From CALCKU01 sp964607445 (GTDB lineage: Bacteria > Pseudomonadota > Alphaproteobacteria > Caulobacterales > Maricaulaceae): DNA of 64,000 bases. The notes below the pieces were generated by a model. It did not search any database and had not been told where the DNA came from. It was given only the letters and a program-made list of their open reading frames with translations. The first letter of the stretch is position 1. Each line of letters starts with the position of its first letter. Of this stretch, positions 6,995 through 15,057 are shown piece after piece. A program made the position numbers and the translations under genes. The stretch is from contig CAZSKN010000005.1 of the NCBI GenBank assembly GCA_964607445.1, forward strand, positions 1 through 64,000, read 5' to 3'.

Positions 6995-9832
6995 ATGTCA
7001 GCTTCAGCACCGATTGATACAGAATCACATGTCGTGCTTGTTGACGGGTCGGGATATATATTTCGGGCTTATCATGCCTTGCCGCCCCTAACGCGGAAAA
7101 CCGACGGCTTGCCGATCGGTGCGGTTGCCGGATTTTCCAATATGTTGTTCAAACTATTACGAGATCAAAATGACGCTGACCGGCCCACACATTTCGCCGT
7201 AATTTTTGATGCCAGTGGCAGGACTTTTCGTAGCGATATCTATCCCGAATATAAGATGAACCGGTCGGAAACACCCGAAGATTTAATTCCGCAATTTCCG
7301 CTCACGCGAGAGGCTACCCGCGCTTTTGGCGCTGCCGCCGTTGAAAAGACCGGATTTGAAGCTGATGATTTGATTGCGACCTATGCCCGTCAAGCCGAAA
7401 CCAGAGGGGCTCGGGTAACGATTATATCCTCTGATAAAGACCTAATGCAGCTTATTTCCGATAAGATCACAATGGTCGATACTATGAAAAACAAGACCAT
7501 GAGTTTTGCCGAGTGCCAAGCGAAATTTGGGGTGGGCCCGGATAAGGTCATAGATATTCAATCGCTAGCGGGAGATAGTGTCGATAATGTGCCGGGCGTT
7601 CCGGGTATAGGTGTAAAAACCGCTGCGCTTTTGATAAATGAATTTGGAGATTTGGACACATTACTGGCGCGGGCAGGCGAAATTCCGCAAAAAGGTCGTC
7701 GTGAGAAATTAATCGAACATGCCGATAAGGCCCGGATTTCGCGAGAGTTGGTCACATTGAAAACGGATGTCGAGCTTGATGTGCCCCTAGAGAACTTTGC
7801 TGTTTCTGATCCGGATATAGAGGTTTTGTTTGACTTTCTGGCTCGAATGACTTTTCGAACATTAACCGCGCGTGTGCGTGCGGCCTTGGGGGAGGGCGCA
7901 ACGGATGGTTTGCGCCGCGATGACAGTGTACCCAGTTTCGAAACACCGGGGGAGAGATCATCTCCGGAGAATGTTGTCTTTGATAGATCTAAATATGAAT
8001 GTGTTCAATCCGAAGCGCGTTTAAACCATTGGGTAGAGCGCGGGTTTGAAACCGGCGTTATTGCGGTTGATCTTGAAACAGATAGCTTGGATAGCGCCGC
8101 CGCCAATCTCGTTGGGGTCTGTTTGGCCGTAGCCGATAATGAAGCGTGCTATATACCATTAGGTCATAGAGGTGAGGAAGATTTGCTGGGGGAGGATGTG
8201 CCCGAACAAATCGACTTCCAACGGGCTTTAGATATTCTAGAACCTTTATTGCATGCTGAAGGTGTATTGAAAGTCGGGCAGAATTTCAAATATGACCTTG
8301 GCGTGTTTCAGCGTTATGAGGGCGGGGGGCGTGCCTTACATCCTGCGCCTTATGATGATACAATGTTGATATCTTATGCCTTGGCAGGCGGTCTGCACGG
8401 ACACGGCATGGATTATCTCTCGAACCTGTATTTCGGGTATAAACCTATCAGCTTTAAAGAAATTGCCGGAACCGGAAAAAAGCAAAAAACCTTTGATCAA
8501 ATTCCACTGGCAGAGGCGACCCCTTATGCCGCTGAAGATGCGGATGTGACCTTGCGGCTTTGGAAATTTTTAAAACCGAAACTCGGCGCACAACATGTGG
8601 CAACTGTCTATGAAAATTTGGAACGCGGCCTTCCGGCGATTGTCGCAAATATGGAAAATCAGGGCATTAAAGTCGACCGAACCGTATTGGCACGCTTGTC
8701 AGGGGATTTTGCCCAAAAGATGGCTGGGCTGGAAGCGCAAGCCCATGAACTGGCGGGGGCTCCGTTCAATTTGGGTTCTCCCAAGCAATTGGGGGAGATT
8801 TTATTTGACCAGATGGGCTTGAAGGGGGGTAAAAAAACCAAGACTGGCGCATGGCAGACTGGGGCGGGCGTGCTGGAAGATCTGGCGGCGACAGGCGAAG
8901 CTTTGCCGCAAATTGTTCTGGACTGGCGGCATTTTGCAAAACTTAAATCTACATATACAGACGCCCTCGTTGAGCAGATAAACCTGGTGACAAAGCGCGT
9001 TCATACAAGCTATGCCTTGGCCGCGACCACCACCGGACGGTTTTCGTCTTCAGACCCGAATTTGCAAAATATCCCAATTCGTACGGAAGACGGACGAAAA
9101 ATACGGGATGCATTTGTCGCGGAACCCGGCCATGTATTAATTGCGGCTGATTATTCCCAAATCGAACTTAGATTATTGGCGCATGTTGCGGATTTGCCGA
9201 CAATGAAACAAGCCTTTGCCGACGGGGTTGATATTCACGCTCTGACGGCGAGTGAAATGTTTGATATAAGTTTGGATGATATGGATCCGGCCACGCGTCG
9301 TCGGGCCAAAGCCATTAACTTTGGTATTATCTACGGTATATCGGCTTTTGGTTTGGCAAATAATCTCGGGATTTCACGCAGCGAGGCCTCGGATTATATC
9401 AAGAGCTATTTCGAGAAATTTCCGGGTATTAAAGCCTATATGGACGCGGCCAAAGACGAAGCACGCGAATATGGGTATGTCAAAACTCTATTTGGACGTA
9501 AATGCCATATTAAAGGTATTAAAGACCGCAATCAGGCGGTACGAGGCTTTGCCGAACGTCAAGCCATTAATGCGCCTATTCAGGGCGCAGCGGCGGATGT
9601 AATACGACGGGCTATGATTCGTATGCCAAATGCGATAGCAGATATTGAAGGTGCACGTATGCTCTTACAAGTACATGATGAATTGGTCTTTGAAGTTCCG
9701 GAAACGCAGGCGGAAGCTTTGCAGGCTATTGTCATTTCCACAATGGAAAAAGCCCCATTACCGGCGGTTAAGATTTCAGTTCCACTTGTGGTCGAATCTC
9801 ATGCCGCTCTTAATTGGAATGACGCGCATTAA
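6995..9832 (+). CDS. polA: DNA polymerase I
   Basis: A 945-residue PolA with all three domains: 5'-3' exonuclease (~1-290, VLVDGSGYIFRAYHALPP at the N-terminus and the SSDKDLMQL segment), 3'-5' exonuclease (~345-530) and polymerase (~560-945). The 3'-5' exonuclease looks active: it keeps VDLETDS, the NFKYDLG segment and YAAEDAD. Polymerase motif A is ADYSQIELR, the O-helix motif is RRRAKAINFGIIYG and motif C is QVHDELVFEVPE. The frame is open further upstream, but ATG 6995 was chosen because AAGGAT lies just ahead and the family N-terminus begins there. It acts in repair and Okazaki-fragment processing. Confidence 0.97.
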   Translation: MSASAPIDTESHVVLVDGSGYIFRAYHALPPLTRKTDGLPIGAVAGFSNMLFKLLRDQNDADRPTHFAVIFDASGRTFRSDIYPEYKMNRSETPEDLIPQFPLTREATRAFGAAAVEKTGFEADDLIATYARQAETRGARVTIISSDKDLMQLISDKITMVDTMKNKTMSFAECQAKFGVGPDKVIDIQSLAGDSVDNVPGVPGIGVKTAALLINEFGDLDTLLARAGEIPQKGRREKLIEHADKARISRELVTLKTDVELDVPLENFAVSDPDIEVLFDFLARMTFRTLTARVRAALGEGATDGLRRDDSVPSFETPGERSSPENVVFDRSKYECVQSEARLNHWVERGFETGVIAVDLETDSLDSAAANLVGVCLAVADNEACYIPLGHRGEEDLLGEDVPEQIDFQRALDILEPLLHAEGVLKVGQNFKYDLGVFQRYEGGGRALHPAPYDDTMLISYALAGGLHGHGMDYLSNLYFGYKPISFKEIAGTGKKQKTFDQIPLAEATPYAAEDADVTLRLWKFLKPKLGAQHVATVYENLERGLPAIVANMENQGIKVDRTVLARLSGDFAQKMAGLEAQAHELAGAPFNLGSPKQLGEILFDQMGLKGGKKTKTGAWQTGAGVLEDLAATGEALPQIVLDWRHFAKLKSTYTDALVEQINLVTKRVHTSYALAATTTGRFSSSDPNLQNIPIRTEDGRKIRDAFVAEPGHVLIAADYSQIELRLLAHVADLPTMKQAFADGVDIHALTASEMFDISLDDMDPATRRRAKAINFGIIYGISAFGLANNLGISRSEASDYIKSYFEKFPGIKAYMDAAKDEAREYGYVKTLFGRKCHIKGIKDRNQAVRGFAERQAINAPIQGAAADVIRRAMIRMPNAIADIEGARMLLQVHDELVFEVPETQAEALQAIVISTMEKAPLPAVKISVPLVVESHAALNWNDAH

Positions 9833-9901
9833 TCTCTCACTACGATCGGATGAACCCGGACGAGGATGTAAACTGACCTAAAACCGTATACTTTAAATAG
9901 G

Positions 9902-10001
9902 NNNNNNNNNNNNNNNNNNNNNNNNNNNNNNNNNNNNNNNNNNNNNNNNNNNNNNNNNNNNNNNNNNNNNNNNNNNNNNNNNNNNNNNNNNNNNNNNNNN
10001 N
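9902..10001. other. Assembly gap (100 N)
   Basis: Exactly 100 undetermined bases between polA and gpmA, the convention for a scaffold join of unknown length. The flanking sequences do not repeat each other. The 69 known bases before the gap and the 44 after it hold no gene beyond the gpmA ribosome-binding site (AGGAAA before 10046). Genes may be missing here. Confidence 0.98.
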
Positions 10002-10045
10002 AAGCCCTTCCATAGTATCCTCAAATTTGATTAGGAAATTTTAGA

Positions 10046-10777
10046 ATGACAAAACTTGTACTTGTCCGCCATGGACAATCTGAATGGAATTTGCAAAACC
10101 GCTTTACAGGCTGGGTGGATGTTGGCTTGACGCCAGCCGGCGTTAAAGAAGCGAAAAAAGCAGGCAAATTATTAGCTAAAGAAGATATTCGGTTTGATAT
10201 TGGTTTTACCAGCTATCAACAACGCGCTATCAAAACTCTCTGGCTGACACTGGAAGCCCTAGAACAAATGCATATTCCTGTCACGAAAGATTGGCGTTTG
10301 AACGAGCGCCATTACGGCGGATTGACGGGGTTGAACAAGCAAGAGACGCGAGACAAACATGGTGATGAGCAAGTTCATATTTGGCGACGGAGTTTCGATG
10401 TGCCGCCGCCTCAAATTGACCTAAAGAATGAATTTCATCCGTCCCATGACCCGAAATATGCCGGAATTACACCGACTGATTTACCTGTCGGCGAGAGTTT
10501 GAAAATGACGACGCAAAGGGTTTTGCCGTATTTTGAAGCGCAAATCATGATGTTTATATCGGCAGGGTCTAATGTAATTGTTTCGGCGCATGGAAACTCT
10601 TTGAGAGCCTTGATGAAAAGAATATTCAATGTCTCGGATGCAGATATTCCGGGGTTCGAATTTCCAACGGGCAATCCGCTTTTAATTGACCTCGAAGCGC
10701 GTAAACTCGTTGTAAAATCTGCGCGCTATCTCGATAAAAAACGGGCTAAAGATTTGCCTGAATTTAAATCGGCGTAA
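10046..10777 (+). CDS. gpmA: 2,3-bisphosphoglycerate-dependent phosphoglycerate mutase
   Basis: A 243-residue histidine-phosphatase enzyme that interconverts 3- and 2-phosphoglycerate in glycolysis. The catalytic LVRHGQSEWN (phospho-accepting H9) is at the start. NERHYGGLTGLNK holds the acid residue region (~E87), and VSAHGNSLR holds the second histidine. The long insert after the RHYG segment (RRSFDVPPP) is typical of the cofactor-dependent class, and the length matches the family (~240-250). AGGAAA precedes the ATG. The ribD deaminase starts 5 bp after its stop, so the two are probably co-transcribed. Confidence 0.97.
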   Translation: MTKLVLVRHGQSEWNLQNRFTGWVDVGLTPAGVKEAKKAGKLLAKEDIRFDIGFTSYQQRAIKTLWLTLEALEQMHIPVTKDWRLNERHYGGLTGLNKQETRDKHGDEQVHIWRRSFDVPPPQIDLKNEFHPSHDPKYAGITPTDLPVGESLKMTTQRVLPYFEAQIMMFISAGSNVIVSAHGNSLRALMKRIFNVSDADIPGFEFPTGNPLLIDLEARKLVVKSARYLDKKRAKDLPEFKSA

Positions 10778-10782
10778 GATTT

Positions 10783-11217
10783 ATGCGCGATGATGCCAAA
10801 TTTATGGCGCGCGCTTTGGATCTTGCGTGGGCGCAACAGGGGCGAACAGCTGAAAACCCGTCGGTGGGCTGCGTGATTGTCAAAAACGGTGCTATCATTG
10901 CAGAGGGCGTAACATCGGACGGGGGGCGTCCTCACGGCGAAGCCAATGCGCTGCAAGTTGCCGGCGAACAGGCCAGAGACGCCGAGGTGTATGTCACATT
11001 GGAACCCTGTTCACATTACGGTCAAACCGCGCCCTGCGCATCGGCCTTGATTGATGCCGGGATTAAACGATGTGTGATTGCGGTGATTGATCCCGATCCG
11101 CGTGTGCATTGGCGTGGCGCTGCCTTGTTGCAAGAGGCTGGTATCGATACGGTTATCGGCGAAGGCGCCGAAACGGCCTTTCGGATCAATGCAGAGTTTT
11201 TCGCCCGTTTCGGTTAA
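10783..11217 (+). CDS. ribD: Riboflavin-biosynthesis deaminase, RibD N-terminal domain only
   Basis: A 144-residue cytidine-deaminase-fold protein matching the N-terminal half of RibD, which deaminates the 2,5-diaminopyrimidine intermediate of riboflavin synthesis. The zinc/catalytic set is visible: HGE at 51-53 and C76/C85 in EPCSHYGQTAPC. The usual HAE is HGE here, a conservative change. Normal RibD is ~360 residues with a C-terminal reductase domain; this one stops just after the deaminase fold (RINAEFFARFG). Fragments resembling a reductase N-terminus can be read in mixed frames downstream (see findings). The reductase activity may be encoded elsewhere. Confidence 0.8.
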   Translation: MRDDAKFMARALDLAWAQQGRTAENPSVGCVIVKNGAIIAEGVTSDGGRPHGEANALQVAGEQARDAEVYVTLEPCSHYGQTAPCASALIDAGIKRCVIAVIDPDPRVHWRGAALLQEAGIDTVIGEGAETAFRINAEFFARFG

Positions 11218-11220
11218 GGG

Positions 11221-11258
11221 TGCGACGTCGCATTGAAGGGAGGGATTTGCGACGTCGC
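11221..11258. repeat. Two copies of the palindrome GCGACGTCGC
   Basis: TGCGACGTCGCA (11221-11232) is a perfect 12-bp palindrome, and GCGACGTCGC recurs at 11249-11258, 27 bp away centre to centre. They lie in the 99-bp interval between the convergent ribD and hsp20 genes. They could pair with each other as a hairpin or be a two-site operator. No T-run follows, so a classical terminator is unlikely. Confidence 0.5.
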
Positions 11259-11316
11259 GGTCAGTTGTGGATTGCGTCCCAGGGGAGAGGACAAATCTAC
11301 ACGTCTGACATCTGTA

Positions 11317-11808
11317 TTACGCAGCTTTGCCTTTACGAGAAGGTTTCTGCGTTATTAACTTTTCTTTAGTTTGACCGATGGATATTTTCCGGGGCTTTAA
11401 AGCATCCGGTAATTCCCGTTTCAATGCGATCACTAAGAGGCCGTTTCTAAGGTCGGCGCCGTCTACGAACACATGATCTGCAAGTTGAAAACTGCGTTCA
11501 AACCCGCGTTCGGCAATGCCGCGGTGGAGGTATTGCTGTGTATTGTCATTGGCTTCGTCATCAGTGTCTTGCGTTCGTCGTCCAGTGATTTTGAGGACAT
11601 TTTGATGGCTCTCAATCTCTAACTCTGTGGCGTCAAATCCAGCTACAGCCAATTCTATCCGGTAGTCGTCTTCGCTGATTTTCGAGACATTATAGGGCGG
11701 GTAGGTTGACGCCGTATTCTGTGTTTGCGTGGCAGCGTCGATCAAATTTGCCATGCGGTCAAATCCGACAAATGACCGGTAAAGCGGGGTAAAATCATAA
11801 GTTCTCAT
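11317..11808 (-). CDS. Small heat-shock protein Hsp20/IbpA family
   Basis: A 163-residue alpha-crystallin-domain chaperone that holds unfolding proteins until ATP-dependent refolding. The start MRTYDFTPLYRSFVGFDRM is the standard IbpA-like N-terminus. The crystallin domain spans ~40-130 (YPPYNVSKISEDDYRIELAV through RNGLLVIALKRELP), and PRKISI is the usual C-terminal I-x-I-type motif. The frame is open further upstream, but ATG 11808 is preceded by AAGGAT and gives the family N-terminus. The leader forms two hairpins, one holding the ribosome-binding site, and a possible heat-shock promoter lies at 11896-11923. Confidence 0.93.
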   Translation of the reverse strand: MRTYDFTPLYRSFVGFDRMANLIDAATQTQNTASTYPPYNVSKISEDDYRIELAVAGFDATELEIESHQNVLKITGRRTQDTDDEANDNTQQYLHRGIAERGFERSFQLADHVFVDGADLRNGLLVIALKRELPDALKPRKISIGQTKEKLITQKPSRKGKAA

Positions 11809-11810
11809 TT

Positions 11811-11889
11811 TAACATCCTTAATAGCTATGTTATGCGTGGCCCTCATATCGAGCGACCGTTGGTTATGAGACCCAAAACGGCGTCTCAT
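11811..11889 (-). promoter_or_regulatory. Structured hsp20 leader, possible RNA thermometer
   Basis: Read on the minus strand, the untranslated leader contains a perfect 7-bp hairpin ATGAGAC/GTCTCAT (11866-11889). A second perfect 6-bp hairpin TAACAT/ATGTTA (11811-11833) has AAGGA, the ribosome-binding site, in its loop and 3' side, ending 2 nt from the ATG. Hsp20 genes of Alphaproteobacteria often carry ROSE-type thermometers. The layout fits, but conserved ROSE sequence was not clearly seen. Confidence 0.4.
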
Positions 11890-11895
11890 CGAGTC

Positions 11896-11923
11896 AGGTA
11901 GGCACGAATTTGTGAACGTCAAG
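11896..11923 (-). promoter_or_regulatory. Possible RpoH (sigma-32) promoter of hsp20
   Basis: On the minus strand CTTGAC (11923-11918) is followed after 15 bp by CCTACCT (11902-11896), resembling the RpoH pattern CTTGAA-N13/15-CCCCAT-T. It would start transcription about 80 nt before the hsp20 ATG. The -10 match is partial. Confidence 0.35.
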
Positions 11924-11991
11924 AGTTCGCAAATCCTTGCCCCCGTGTTGTTTTTGCCGCATTGAGGAGATCAATTTTACAAGAGGCGACC

Positions 11992-12867
11992 ATGCAAACA
12001 TTAAAAACTTCAATCCTAACGGCACTATCGGCGAGTGCCTTAACGCTAGCGGCTTGTGCGCCTAAAGATAAAACGGCATCAACACCGACGGCTCCTGCTC
12101 CGGCTGAAATCTCTGCGCCCGTAACATTGGCATCGGTGATTTCACATCCTCGTCGTGCCGAAGCATCTGCACGTGATGTTTTCCGCCATCCCCTTGAAAC
12201 ATTAGAGTTTTTTGAGGTTGGCCCCGGAAAAAAAGTGACTGAAATCTGGCCGGGTTGGTATACGGATGTGATCGCGCCTTACCTTTCAGAAAATCAGGGA
12301 ACATACCGGGCTGTGCTTTTACCTGCTAGCCTGAGCGAGCGCGCTGCAAAACGTGTAGAGGGGTATAAAGAAAAATATGCCGATACGGAGGTTTATGGAA
12401 ATATAGACTATGGCTCTTTTTATAAAGATAGCTATGAAATCGCCCCATCTGGCAGCCAAGATATTGTATTAAGTTTTAGAAATGTACATAATTGGATGGG
12501 GGGTGGATTTGAAAATGAGGCGTTTAAAGCGTTTTATGACGCCTTAAAACCGGGCGGAATATTAGGTATTGTTGAACATCGTTTGCCTGAATCAGCAACG
12601 CAAAACCCAAGAGGTAATACGGGATATGTTCAAGAAAGCTATATGAAAGCATTAGCGGCCGATGCCGGTTTTGAATTTATAGGGGGGTCCGAAGTGAATG
12701 CGAATCCGCGAGATACGGCCGATCACCCTTACGGCGTGTGGACATTGCCACCGCGCTCGCGTTTACCAAAGGATGACGATCCGGATAAAGATGAGTTTGA
12801 TGCGCAGGGCTATAAAAACATAGGCGAAAGCGATCGCGCCACCTTGAAGTTTAAAAAACCGCTTTAA
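11992..12867 (+). CDS. Methyltransferase-like lipoprotein (COG4798 type)
   Basis: A 291-residue protein with a lipoprotein signal peptide: a hydrophobic stretch ends in ALTLAACAP, so C21 would be lipidated. The rest resembles class I SAM-dependent methyltransferases of the COG4798 type (SARDVFRHPLETLEFFEVGP, then KKVTEIWPGWYTDVIAPYL, and DIVLSFRNVHNW). The first glycine-rich loop is degenerate (EIWPGWYT instead of E-x-G-x-G), which is usual for this family, so catalysis is uncertain. ATG 11992 begins the signal peptide; an in-frame ATG at 11962 would put a charged extension ahead of it. It is divergent from hsp20. Substrate unknown. Confidence 0.75.
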   Translation: MQTLKTSILTALSASALTLAACAPKDKTASTPTAPAPAEISAPVTLASVISHPRRAEASARDVFRHPLETLEFFEVGPGKKVTEIWPGWYTDVIAPYLSENQGTYRAVLLPASLSERAAKRVEGYKEKYADTEVYGNIDYGSFYKDSYEIAPSGSQDIVLSFRNVHNWMGGGFENEAFKAFYDALKPGGILGIVEHRLPESATQNPRGNTGYVQESYMKALAADAGFEFIGGSEVNANPRDTADHPYGVWTLPPRSRLPKDDDPDKDEFDAQGYKNIGESDRATLKFKKPL

Positions 12868-12928
12868 TCAACTCTAGCCTATGCAGGCTATTGTAAAAAA
12901 AACTGGTAGTTTGGGGCATTTCATACCA

Positions 12929-12950
12929 TATAAGATGCAACAAGTTGCAT
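12929..12950 (+). promoter_or_regulatory. -10-like TATAAG followed by palindrome ATGCAAC-AA-GTTGCAT
   Basis: A -10-like hexamer TATAAG (12929-12934) directly abuts a perfect 7-bp inverted repeat ATGCAAC/GTTGCAT with a 2-bp centre (12935-12950), 17 bp before the SCP2 ATG. The arrangement is what a repressor site over the transcription start would look like. No clear -35 was seen. Confidence 0.35.
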
Positions 12951-12967
12951 ATTGAAAAGGAGACATC

Positions 12968-13261
12968 ATGGATATTGCAGAAATCGCGACGAAAATGACG
13001 GAGGCACTCGGTAAATCTGGTGGTCTCGATAAGTCGGTTAAATTTGATTTTGGAGATGACGGGGTTGTGCATGCGTCAGGCCAAGAAGCTACAACGGATG
13101 ACAAAGATGCCGATTGCACAATCTCTGTCACAAAAGAAGATTTTATCTCTTTGGCAGAAGGTAATCTTGACCCGATGATGGCGTTTATGTCAGGCAAATT
13201 AAAAGTCGCGGGCGATATGTCTGTGGCGATGGGATTACAGAGTATTTTTAGTTCTATGTAA
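12968..13261 (+). CDS. SCP2 sterol-transfer domain protein
   Basis: A 97-residue single-domain protein of the SCP2 lipid-carrier fold. The pattern of the family is visible: DKSVKFDFGDDGVVHASG, then DCTISVTKEDFISLAEGNLD and the hallmark MMAFMSGKLKVAGDMSVAM. Such proteins bind hydrophobic ligands in the cytoplasm; the ligand is unknown. AAAAGGAGA precedes the ATG at good spacing. An intrinsic terminator follows at 13282, so it is probably a single-gene transcript with its own control site at 12929-12950. Confidence 0.9.
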   Translation: MDIAEIATKMTEALGKSGGLDKSVKFDFGDDGVVHASGQEATTDDKDADCTISVTKEDFISLAEGNLDPMMAFMSGKLKVAGDMSVAMGLQSIFSSM

Positions 13262-13281
13262 GTCTATTTCATTTTGATTTT

Positions 13282-13310
13282 GGGGGTCTCATTTGAGGCC
13301 CCCATTTTCG
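13282..13310 (+). terminator. Intrinsic terminator after SCP2 gene
   Basis: GGGGGTCTC and GAGGCCCCC form a 9-bp stem (one G-U pair) around an ATTT loop at 13282-13303, followed by ATTTTCG. It lies 20 bp after the SCP2 stop codon. Confidence 0.75.
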
Positions 13311-13335
13311 TTACGGGGTGTAATGGGAGGCGATA

Positions 13336-14304
13336 ATCGGACTAATTAAACCGGATTTCGAAGACGCTGAATTTATTCGGCCTCATGGACGGCCACTGCC
13401 GGCCGGTCTTGAGACGCGTGCTCATCCTTATTATCTGCAACATGGTGATTTACGCTTGCGGGTGATGCTGGCTTGTGCGGGCATAGATGCGCCGAGAGGG
13501 TCTATCATATTTTCACCGGGACGCACTGAATTTATAGAAAAATATCTTGAGACAATCGCGGATTTAACCCAGCGTGGCTATACGGTGTTGATGGTAGACC
13601 CGCGCGGGCAGGGATTGTCAGACCGTATGGTGCCCGACAGGCTCATTAGCTATGTTCGGGACTTTCAAGATTATGCGGATGACCTCGCCTTTGCGATGCA
13701 GTCATTTTTACCCTTATTACCCAAACCTCATATACTGATGGGACATTCGATGGGGGGTACGATTGTTTTACAATCTGTGTTGTCCGGGGCCATAAATCCG
13801 CATGCGGTGATTTGTAGTGCGCCCATGCTGGGGATTTTTGAATTGGATACCCCTATATTACGTGAAGTTATCAGAGGCTTGTCATGGCTCGGATTACGAA
13901 CGAAAAACCTTCCGTTTCAAAAACAACGTAAAGGCCTGCCTGTTCCGTTTGAGATTAATAAATTAACGTCAGACCGCGTTCGGTATGATCATTGGGCTTC
14001 CTATTTTCAAACTGAAGACCGTTTGCGCGTCGGCCCGCCGTCTTTCGGGTGGATAAGTGCGGCTCTCAAATCCATGGCCTATGTCAATCGCAATGCCGAC
14101 AAGTTAAAAGTTCCGTGTTTGATTGTGGCTGCGGGGGCGGATCCGATTGTGGACCCGGCCTCTAATCAACGTTTTGCCCGAGGGGCGGGGGCGAAATTCC
14201 ATGTTGTAGCCGGAGCTTTGCACGAGCTTATGATGGAACGTGATTGTTACCGCGACCAATATTTAGTGTTTGTAGATAGATTTTTAGACGAAAACGCGCT
14301 TTAG
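13336..14304 (+). CDS. Alpha/beta hydrolase, lysophospholipase-like, non-canonical start
   Basis: An alpha/beta hydrolase of the serine aminopeptidase S33 / lysophospholipase type. It has GHSMGG as nucleophile elbow, VDPRGQGLSDR before it, the acid region AAGADPIVD and a terminal histidine in VVAGALHELMMERD. The first ATG/GTG/TTG in frame is TTG 13456, which would cut off the first strand (HPYYLQHGDLRLRV). The frame stays open back to the TAA at 13321, and GGGAGG (13325-13330) sits 5 bp before ATC 13336, so that non-canonical start, or a sequence error, is suggested. The stop at 14304 is firm, the start is not. It converges on the SDR gene. Confidence 0.75.
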   Translation: MGLIKPDFEDAEFIRPHGRPLPAGLETRAHPYYLQHGDLRLRVMLACAGIDAPRGSIIFSPGRTEFIEKYLETIADLTQRGYTVLMVDPRGQGLSDRMVPDRLISYVRDFQDYADDLAFAMQSFLPLLPKPHILMGHSMGGTIVLQSVLSGAINPHAVICSAPMLGIFELDTPILREVIRGLSWLGLRTKNLPFQKQRKGLPVPFEINKLTSDRVRYDHWASYFQTEDRLRVGPPSFGWISAALKSMAYVNRNADKLKVPCLIVAAGADPIVDPASNQRFARGAGAKFHVVAGALHELMMERDCYRDQYLVFVDRFLDENAL

Positions 14305-14322
14305 CCCTGTATAACGCTCGCA

Positions 14323-15054
14323 TCAAGCTTTGTAATAAGAGGTCTGTTGAAATTTGACCAAAGTACCATTTTTATCATAATCAGGTGACAGCATCTCGGC
14401 AACAAGCGGGGCTATGTCTTTCGGATCCGGCAATGTGCTTGCATCTTCACCGGGCATGGCTTTGGCGCGCATAGCGGTTCGCATACCGCCAGGGTCTAGA
14501 AGATTAACGGCGAGATTTGTAACTGAAATTTCCTCGGCATAAGACAGCGCAAAGGTTTCAAGCGCCGCTTTGCTGGCGGCATAAACATTCCAATAGGCTC
14601 TATGTGTGCGCGCAACAGATGAGGTTACAAACACGGCCCGTCCCGCGTCGGACGCGCGTAATAACGGATCAAGTGAGCGTATCAAACGGTAATTCGCCGT
14701 CATATTGATCGCCATAACAGTGTCAAAAACATCGGGCTTTAAATGGGGTGCTGGCGTGATGTCACCCAGTACACCTGCATTGGCAAATAGACCATCTAGC
14801 CGTCCCCAACGCGTATTGATAATCTCCCCTAGCTTATCAATGGCCTCGACATTTTTTAAATCCATCGGAACCAATGTTGTCTCACCGCCGTGGGATTTAA
14901 TGACATCGTCAAGATCCTCTAACCCGCCTTGGGTGCGCGCGAGGGCTATAATATGGGCGCCGTCTTTGGCCATGGCGACCGCAGAGGCATAGCCAATGCC
15001 GCGCGAGGCCCCTGTGACTAAAATAATACGTCCGGAAAGAGGTTTGAGCGCCAC
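14323..15054 (-). CDS. SDR-family NAD(P)-dependent oxidoreductase
   Basis: A 243-residue classical short-chain dehydrogenase/reductase. The nucleotide-binding TGASRGIG is at 14-21, NAG at ~92, the catalytic serine at 145/146 and YxxxK as Y158/K162. The substrate is not predictable; the sequence resembles YciK-like cytosolic members. The start is GTG 15054, only 3 bp after the purF stop codon, with GGAGG inside the end of purF. It is therefore probably the last gene of a radA/cvpA/purF/SDR run on the minus strand, an order common in Caulobacterales. Confidence 0.92.
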   Translation of the reverse strand: MALKPLSGRIILVTGASRGIGYASAVAMAKDGAHIIALARTQGGLEDLDDVIKSHGGETTLVPMDLKNVEAIDKLGEIINTRWGRLDGLFANAGVLGDITPAPHLKPDVFDTVMAINMTANYRLIRSLDPLLRASDAGRAVFVTSSVARTHRAYWNVYAASKAALETFALSYAEEISVTNLAVNLLDPGGMRTAMRAKAMPGEDASTLPDPKDIAPLVAEMLSPDYDKNGTLVKFQQTSYYKA

Positions 15055-15057
15055 GAC

